Source of the DNA: Gemmatimonadota bacterium
Lineage (GTDB): Bacteria; Gemmatimonadota; Gemmatimonadetes; Gemmatimonadales; GWC2-71-9
Assembly: GCA_003220855.1 (NCBI GenBank)
Contig: QHTP01000017.1
Coordinates: 1 to 21,383 of the forward strand
Reading direction: 5' to 3'
DNA: 21,383 nucleotides
A program made the position numbers and the translations under genes. A model generated the notes under the pieces. It had not been told where the DNA came from. It was given only the letters and a program-made list of their open reading frames with translations, and searched no databases. Shown here in pieces: positions 1 to 5,300 of this stretch (position 1 is its first letter; the number at the start of each line of letters is the position of its first letter).

Positions 1-388
1 CGGCACAGACACGAGCCGCACCCGTCCCGTGCCGGTTGCGGGAGGGTTGACGTTCGCCACGGTGAGCGCCGGGGCGACGCACACATGCGGCGTCACCACC
101 GGGGGCGCCGCCTACTGCTGGGGTTACAACGGCACCGGTCAGCTCGGAGACGGAACCACCACATTACGGCAGTCTCCCGTGCCGGTCCACGGCGGCCTCA
201 CCTTCACGACCGTCAAATCCGGGGCGTATTTCACTTGTGGCATGACCACGGGCGGCGTGGCGTACTGCTGGGGCGCCAACGACACCTATGAGCTGGGGAG
301 CGGCCTCAAGACAGGGCCCGAGCAGTGTGCCCCAGGCAGCACACCCCTTTCGTGCAGCACGCTCCCTATAGCAGTCAAGGCAGAGTGA
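1..388 (+). CDS. RCC1-repeat protein, C-terminal part (start lies before the window)
   Basis: The frame is already open at base 2, so the first in-window GTG at 29 need not be the real start. The protein has two repeats of about 50 residues of the RCC1/BNR-like type. Each has a hydrophobic strand (GGLTFxTVxxGAxxTCG), a TTGG turn and a CWGxNxxGxLGxG blade end. These predict a secreted or surface beta-propeller, probably used in binding. Both blades keep paired Cys residues (TCG and YCWG). A third blade starts (Cys-rich loop, then LPIAV) but is cut by TGA at 386-388 after the unrelated residues KAE. Family members normally continue into another GGLTF strand here, so the 3' end looks truncated. 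It converges on a glucoamylase remnant 22 bp away. The family call is strong; the ligand is unknown. Confidence 0.8.
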   Translation, partial: GTDTSRTRPVPVAGGLTFATVSAGATHTCGVTTGGAAYCWGYNGTGQLGDGTTTLRQSPVPVHGGLTFTTVKSGAYFTCGMTTGGVAYCWGANDTYELGSGLKTGPEQCAPGSTPLSCSTLPIAVKAE

Positions 389-410
389 GGGTGAGAATGG
401 TTGACGCTCG

Positions 411-815
411 CTACCGGCTGGCCGCGTCCAGCTTCTGCAGCATGACGGCTCCCTCGGGGTTCGCCATGAAGTTCTTCCACAACAGCCCGGTGCGATAGTT
501 CTCGTAGATCGGCGAGACCCAACCGGCGCCGGGGTTGTAGGCGTCCCGCGACCCGTAAATGTCCCAGAGTGTCGCCCCGAGGTCGCGGTAGTAATGCCGC
601 AACGCAGCCATCGAGGCGTCGGGCGTGTACGGGAACGACGCCAGCGCCCCGGTCGGTGTCAGCGTACCCTGGTCATTCGCGCTGTCAGGCGCGTGCGGCA
701 CAGTAGCGCGATTGATCAGGGCGATGTGCCGGTTGTCCTCGAAGTACGACGCGGTGTAGCGATCGTGCAGCTGGTGCGGATCGACGCCCACGGGGACAGG
801 CTCTGGCGGCGTCGT
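411..815 (-). pseudogene. Remnant of a glucoamylase-like (PF10091-type) protein, C-terminal part
   Basis: The open frame runs from just inside a TAA at 816-818 to a TAG at 411-413; a GTG at 791 is the first possible start. The translation carries hallmarks of the C-terminal half of the bacterial glucoamylase-like family: HQLHDRYT, NRHIALINRA, HAPDSANDQGTLTPTGAL, SFPYT, SMAALRHYYRDLG, LWDIYGSRDAYN, WVSPIY and ENYRTGLLWKNFMANPE. From memory of the family, a segment of about 30 residues normally lies between the INRA and HAPDS motifs. About a dozen residues (LGxxQxPIxxMI) normally lie between SPIY and ENYRTG. Both are missing without a frame change, and everything upstream of HQLHDRY is gone. 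I infer a decaying relic rather than an enzyme. No RBS or secretion signal is visible. Confidence 0.7.
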
Positions 816-818
816 TTA

Positions 819-1138
819 GATCAGTCAATGGCCATTAGAGTTGCCCGACCGCGGAGCGACATCGTAGCGTCGCCAATTCAATGTTCACCTTATCGCGTTG
901 CCCAACTCGACTCGCGTTGCCTCCACACGCCAGGTCGTCGGGTCGAACAGCCAGAACGTACTTCACGGCTCCCCTCCTCCCTCCTGGAAGCGTATGAAAC
1001 CACCGCATCAAGGTGCCCTGGCTCACGCATCATGACCTGACAGTTGACCAACGGATGCGGAACCTGTTTGCCGTAGCGTTTGCCGGTCCGTGATGGACCT
1101 GGACGTATTTGGTGGTCCTAGACGGCCCTGCATGAGCG
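819..1138. other. About 320 bp without a convincing gene
   Basis: No reading frame here resembles a protein I recognise. The stretch contains a possible 43-codon minus-strand ORF (835-966, listed separately) and a small hairpin, GGTCC-gtgat-GGACC, at 1085-1099. Being bordered by a glucoamylase relic and a half tRNA, it is probably scar DNA from deletions; that is inference. Confidence 0.5.
835..966 (-). CDS. Possible 43-residue ORF with a strong ribosome binding site
   Basis: A GTG at 964-966 is preceded on the minus strand by an unusually strong purine-rich Shine-Dalgarno stretch (GGAGGGAGGAGGGG, at about 971-984). The peptide starts VKYVLAVRPDDL and ends CRSAVGQL. It has no signal peptide, membrane segment or motif I recognise. 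It may be a real short protein, or the preserved 5' end of a larger gene whose body was deleted, which would fit the other truncated genes nearby. Confidence in expression is low. Confidence 0.2.
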   Translation of the reverse strand: MKYVLAVRPDDLACGGNASRVGQRDKVNIELATLRCRSAVGQL

Positions 1139-1166
1139 CAAAAAGGCGGGCTCGCATGGACCCGCC
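1139..1166 (-). terminator. Rho-independent terminator after the tRNA-Trp fragment
   Basis: Read on the minus strand, GGCGGG (1161-1166) pairs with CCCGCC (1145-1150) around a 10-nt loop and is followed by TTTTT (1140-1144). It would end transcripts coming through tRNA-His and the tRNA-Trp fragment, and possibly read-through from the NRPS operon. Confidence 0.65.
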
Positions 1167-1169
1167 GCC

Positions 1170-1207
1170 TTTGGAGACCGGTGCTCTACCAATTGAGCTA
1201 CGGACCT
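1170..1207 (-). pseudogene. tRNA-Trp (CCA) 5' half, 3' half missing
   Basis: From 1207 downward the minus strand reads as a standard tRNA-Trp. It has acceptor AGGTCCG, D arm GCTC-AATTGGTA-GAGC, anticodon 5' stem CCGGT and anticodon loop CTCCAAA, with anticodon CCA at 1172-1174. The next bases (GGCGG) pair poorly with CCGGT. There is no T loop of the TTCGANT type and no CGGACCT to close the acceptor. The sequence runs straight into the terminator hairpin instead. The gene cannot fold as a tRNA; a functional tRNA-Trp must lie elsewhere in the genome. Confidence 0.75.
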
Positions 1208-1262
1208 AAGGGCTAGACGCCGAGACGCCTAGCTCTGGCCGTCTACGCGTCTAGCCGTTAGG
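1205..1262. repeat. Imperfect 16-bp inverted repeat between the two tRNA loci
   Basis: CCTAA-G-GGCTAGACGC (1205-1220) is the reverse complement of GCGTCTAGCC-G-TTAGG (1247-1262) except for one G/G mismatch, with a 26-nt loop. The 10-bp core is perfect. The loop holds related pieces (GACGCCTAGC, GTCTACGC). The outer bases overlap the 5' end of the tRNA-Trp fragment and the 3' end of tRNA-His, so the structure spans exactly the intergenic spacer. Confidence 0.7.
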
Positions 1263-1336
1263 GTGGCTGACGGGAATCGAACCCGCAACCTCCGGAGCCA
1301 CAGTCCGGCGCTCTAACCGATTGAGCTACAGCCACC
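1262..1336 (-). tRNA. tRNA-His (GTG)
   Basis: The minus-strand sequence folds as a complete cloverleaf. It has G-1 plus acceptor GTGGCTG paired with CAGCCAC and the discriminator C that pairs with G-1, the feature specific to tRNA-His. The D arm is GCTC-AATCGGTTA-GAGC, the anticodon arm CCGGA-CTGTGGC-TCCGG with anticodon GTG, and the T arm GCGGG-TTCGATT-CCCGT. No CCA is encoded. Its 5' end lies only 16 nt beyond the stop codon of the thioesterase-like gene, so no independent promoter is obvious and co-transcription with the NRPS operon is possible. Confidence 0.95.
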
Positions 1337-1352
1337 ACGGGCGGTGGCAAAT

Positions 1353-2396
1353 CTAATGGATCGCGCTGGTGGCCAGAAGCGGCCCGACCACCGGGCCGGG
1401 GGATGGCCCAGCGCACGCGTCCCGCTCCGCGGCGTAACAGCGCTGGAACAGGGCGGCAAATTGAGCGGCGTAGGGCTCGCGCAGCATGGTGTCGTTGTCG
1501 CAGCCGGGAGGCCCGACATACTGGTCGCTGCACCGCGCCAGCGACGCCCACGCGGGCGTCGCGGACGGCAGCCACCGCTGGCTCGGCAGGAACAGGCTCA
1601 GCCGGCCCGCGAACGGCGCGGGCCGATAGCGACGTATCGCCGCAATCGTGGCGCGCTCGACGCCGGCTCGTCGCACCCGGACGGGATCGAGCGCGGCCGC
1701 CTGCGCGGCATCACGCCGCTCCCGGCGCTGCCGCCGTCGCTCGGCGATGTAGCCGCCCAGCTCCCCCGACGGGAGCGACCAGAACGCCCGGACGTGCCCG
1801 ACGACCCGCGCCATCTGCTGGCGCAGGCGCCACCCGAGCTGCGACGGGAGGCGGTACCAGGTCGGATCGGGGCTGCCGAACAGCGCCACAAAGGGCACGC
1901 TCGCGCCGCCCTGCAGCAGCTGTCGCCCCAGCTCGAACGCCACGGTGCCGCCGGCGCAGAAGCCGGCGATGATGCACGGGCCGCTGGGCTGGAACGCCCG
2001 GACCTGCTCCGCGAAGTACGCCGCGAGGTCCTCGACGCGCGTGAGTGGCTCGCTCCCGCCGTCGAGCCCGGGCGGCTCGAGCCCGAAGAAGGGCTGGTCG
2101 TCGCCCAGGTGCTGCGCCAGCGCGCGGTAGCAGAATACGTCGCCGTTGTGCCCCGCCACCGCGAATACGGGCGTGCGCGTGCCGCGTCGCTCGAGCGGCA
2201 CGATCGCGCGCGGCCGCTGCGCCAGCGCTTCGGCCGACCGCAGGAATTCCAGGATCTCGCTCTTGCGGCGCTGCAGCTCGTCGCGCAGCTGCGGCGTGAG
2301 TGTACCGGCCGGAGCCGTGCACCGCAGGTGCTCGCCCTCGGCCCAGACCTGGATATCGCGGTCGCGCAGCTCCGTGAGAAACGCCGTCACGCTCAC
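1353..2396 (-). CDS. Thioesterase-fold protein with N-terminal TubC-type docking domain
   Basis: Start GTG (2394-2396) overlaps the NRPS stop as GTGA; 347 residues. Residues 4-53 (FLTELRDRDIQVWAEGEHLR, then TLTPQLRDELQRRKSEILEFL) match the TubC N-terminal docking domain that links NRPS subunits. Residues 75-325 are an alpha/beta-hydrolase thioesterase domain: PVFAVAGHNGDVFCYRAL, then IIAGFCAGGTVAFELGRQL at the nucleophile elbow, and a C-terminal TMLREP. The elbow has Cys147 instead of Ser. The position about 27 residues later, where Asp is expected, is Gly174 (ALFGSPDP). The expected His before TML is Asn301 (CDNDTML). It presumably acts on the final PCP to release the peptide, or does so by unusual chemistry, or is a non-catalytic partner. 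The last roughly 25 residues are low-complexity. The family call is firm, the activity uncertain. Confidence 0.85.
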   Translation of the reverse strand: MSVTAFLTELRDRDIQVWAEGEHLRCTAPAGTLTPQLRDELQRRKSEILEFLRSAEALAQRPRAIVPLERRGTRTPVFAVAGHNGDVFCYRALAQHLGDDQPFFGLEPPGLDGGSEPLTRVEDLAAYFAEQVRAFQPSGPCIIAGFCAGGTVAFELGRQLLQGGASVPFVALFGSPDPTWYRLPSQLGWRLRQQMARVVGHVRAFWSLPSGELGGYIAERRRQRRERRDAAQAAALDPVRVRRAGVERATIAAIRRYRPAPFAGRLSLFLPSQRWLPSATPAWASLARCSDQYVGPPGCDNDTMLREPYAAQFAALFQRCYAAERDACAGPSPGPVVGPLLATSAIH

Positions 2397-5300
2397 AGCT
2401 CGACCACCTCGCGCTCGCGGGTATCTGCGGCTGGCGCCTGCCGCCCCGCCGACCACGACAGCGCCTCGATCGCCGCGGCCAGCGCCGCGACACTCGGATG
2501 CTCGAACAGCACGCGGAGCGGCAGATCGACTCCCGAGACGGCCCGCAGCTGCGACATGAGTCGCGCCGCCATGAGCGAATGACCGCCCAGATCAAAGAAA
2601 CTCTCGCCCACGCCGAAATCCGCCCGCTCCAGGACACCCGCGAACACGCCCATCACCATCTGCTCCGTCGGCGTGCGAGGCGCCCCCCCCACTGCGTCCT
2701 GGCGTGGCGCGGTCGTTCCCGGCTCCGGTGCCGGCAGCGCCTTGCGGTCGAGCTTGCCGTTCGCGGTACGCGGCAGGGCGTCCAAGCGGACGAAGTGCGC
2801 GGGCACCATGTACTCGGGACAGGCGGCGCGAACCAGCGCGCGCAGCTGATCGACCAGATCTGCCGGGGGGTGCGCGGCGACGAAGTACGCGACGAGATGT
2901 TTGTCGCCCGCGGCTTCGCGCGCGATGACCACCACCTCACCCACCGCGGGATGCCGCGCGATCGCCGCCTCGATTTCCCCGGGCTCGATCCGGAAGCCCC
3001 GGACCTTCACCTGGTGGTCGATCCGCCCCAGCCACTCCAGGCACCCCTCCGAGAGCCAGCGCGCCAGGTCGCCGGTGCGATACAGGCGCGCGTTCGGCGC
3101 GAACGGACTCGGGACGAAGCGCTCCCGTGTCAGCTCGTCGCGACGCAGATAGCCGCGCGCCAGGCCGTCGCCGCCGATGTAAAGCTCGCCCGCCACGCCG
3201 GGCGGCGTGGGCTGGCGATTGGCATCGAGCACGAATACCTGCGTGTTGGCGATCGGCCGACCGATCGGCACCCGGGTGTCCGCGGACGCGACGCGGTGGA
3301 TGGTCGACCAGATGGTGGTTTCCGTCGGGCCGTACATGTTCCATAGCTCCGCGCACCGCGGGAGCAGCGCCAGGACCAGGTCCGGAGGCAGGGCTTCGCC
3401 GCCACACAGGATCTTCAGGCTCGGCGAACCGCTCCATCCCGCCGCCACCAGCGCCCGCCACAGCGCGGGCGTCGCCTGCATCACCGTACAAGCGGACTCG
3501 CGCATCCGCTCCATCAGGCGCGCGGGGTCGAGGGTGTCATCGCGGCTGGCGATGGCCACCCGCCCGCCGCTCACCAGCGGCAGGAACAGCTCGAGGCCCG
3601 CGATATCGAAGGACAGCGTGGTCACGGCGAGGATCGTATCGGCCGCCGTGAAGCCCGGCGTCCGCTGCATCGACTGCAGGAAATTCACCACCGCCGAGTG
3701 GGGAATTTCCACGCCCTTGGGCTTGCCGGTCGAGCCTGACGTGTAGAGCACGTAGGCGAGGCTGTGCGACTCGGGACGCGACGCGGCCGGGTGATCCATG
3801 CCCGGAGTCGCCCCGGCGAGGCCGTCATCGTCGAGTCGGACGACGCAGGGGGGACGAATCGACAGCGCCTGATCGAGCCCCCGATGCGTGACGAGCACGC
3901 TCATCCCGCTGTCCTCGACGATGCCGGCGAGACGCTCCGTGGGGAACGCGGGATCGAGCGGCACGTACGCCCCGCCCGCTTTGAGAATGCCGAGCAGTGC
4001 CACCATCATGTCGAGCGAGCGCTCGACGAGCAGACCCACCAGCACGTCGGGCCCGACCCCACGCGCTCGCAGCTCGTCCGCGAGCCGGCCGGCGCGACGC
4101 TCGAGCTCGCCGTAGGTCAGGCGCTCCTGCCCGCACACCGCGGCCACCTCCTCGGGCGTCCTTCCCGCCTGCCGTTCGATCAGCTGGTGCACGCACACGT
4201 CTTTCGCCGGATTGGCTGCGGCCGTGTCGTTCCACTCCACCAGCACTCGGCGGCGCTCGGAGTCGCTGAGCAGCGGCAGCAGGGAGACGCGCTGATCGGG
4301 ATCGCGCACGATCGCCTCGAGCAGGGTGCGATAGTGTCCGCACAGGCGCCGGATCGTCGCGGCCTCGAACAAATCGGTGTCGTACTCGATCATGCCTTCG
4401 AGGCCATTTTGCGTCTCGGAGAGGAGCAGTGTCAGGTCGAACTTCGACGTGCCCGTCTCCAACTCCCGGTTGCCGGACACCTTCGATACCTGCGACACCC
4501 CTTCGGGGTTGTGCAGCACGAACATCACCTGGAACAGGGGCGTGCGACTCGCATCCCGGTCCGGCGCCAGGGCCGCGACCAGGCCCTCGAAGGGAAGGTC
4601 CGGGTGCGCGTAGGCACCGAGCGCCCGCTCGCGCACCTGTCGCACCAGCGCACGGCAGGTCAATCCGTCGCTGAACCGCGAGCGCAACACGACCGTATTG
4701 AGGAAGCACCCGATCAGCCGTTCCGTCTCGCTGCGCGTGCGGCCGGAAATGGGAGTCCCGACGAGCAGGTCGTCCTGGCCGGTATAGCGGTGCAGCAGGG
4801 CCGCAAACCCGGCCTCGAGCGTCATGAACAGCGTGGCTTGCTCCTGCCGTCCCAGGGCTTTCAACCGGTCCAGCAGCGGGCGCGGCAGGTCGAAGCCCTC
4901 CGACGCGCCCCGGAAGCTCTGCACCGCGGGACGCGGTTTGTCCGTGGGCAGGTCGAGCACCAGTCGCGCCCCCGCCAGCTCGTTTTCCCAATACGCGATC
5001 TCCTGCTCGAGCACGGGTCCCTGTAGCCACGCGCGCTGCCAGCAGGCGAAGTCGGCGTACTGAATCGGCAGCCCGGGCAGCGGGGAGGGCCGCGCATGAG
5101 CGAAGGCCTCGTAGATCTGGAGAATTTCCTGGTGAATGAGCTCCATCGACCACTCGTCGGCAACGATGTGGTGAATGGTCAGCAGCAGCCGGTGCTCCGC
5201 GTCCGAGAAATGCACCACGGTCGCGCGAAGCAGCGGCGGCCGAGCCAGGTCGAACGGCTTGCGTCCGTCGTGCCGCACCACGCGCAGCCATTCCCGCTCC

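Noticed and set aside
1080..1207. Intron in tRNA-Trp, with the 3' half further along the minus strand
   Set aside because: I looked for a T arm and an acceptor strand CGGACCT downstream. Only CGGACCGG (1083-1090) and a poor T-arm look-alike exist, with no pairing that rebuilds the cloverleaf.
1205..1262. CRISPR array or tandem repeat
   Set aside because: The CTAGACGC-like pieces are few, unevenly spaced and explained by one inverted repeat.
1200..1265. Integron attC site
   Set aside because: The inverted repeat contains GTTAGGG and CCCTAAC-like ends, but the matching RYYYAAC/GTTRRRY pair and the inner L/R boxes are absent, and no integrase or cassette ORF is present.
1344..2582. Plus-strand open frame of 412 codons over the thioesterase gene
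   Set aside because: Arg- and Ala-rich shadow of the minus-strand gene; it also runs through the tRNA-side spacer and has no recognisable motif or RBS.
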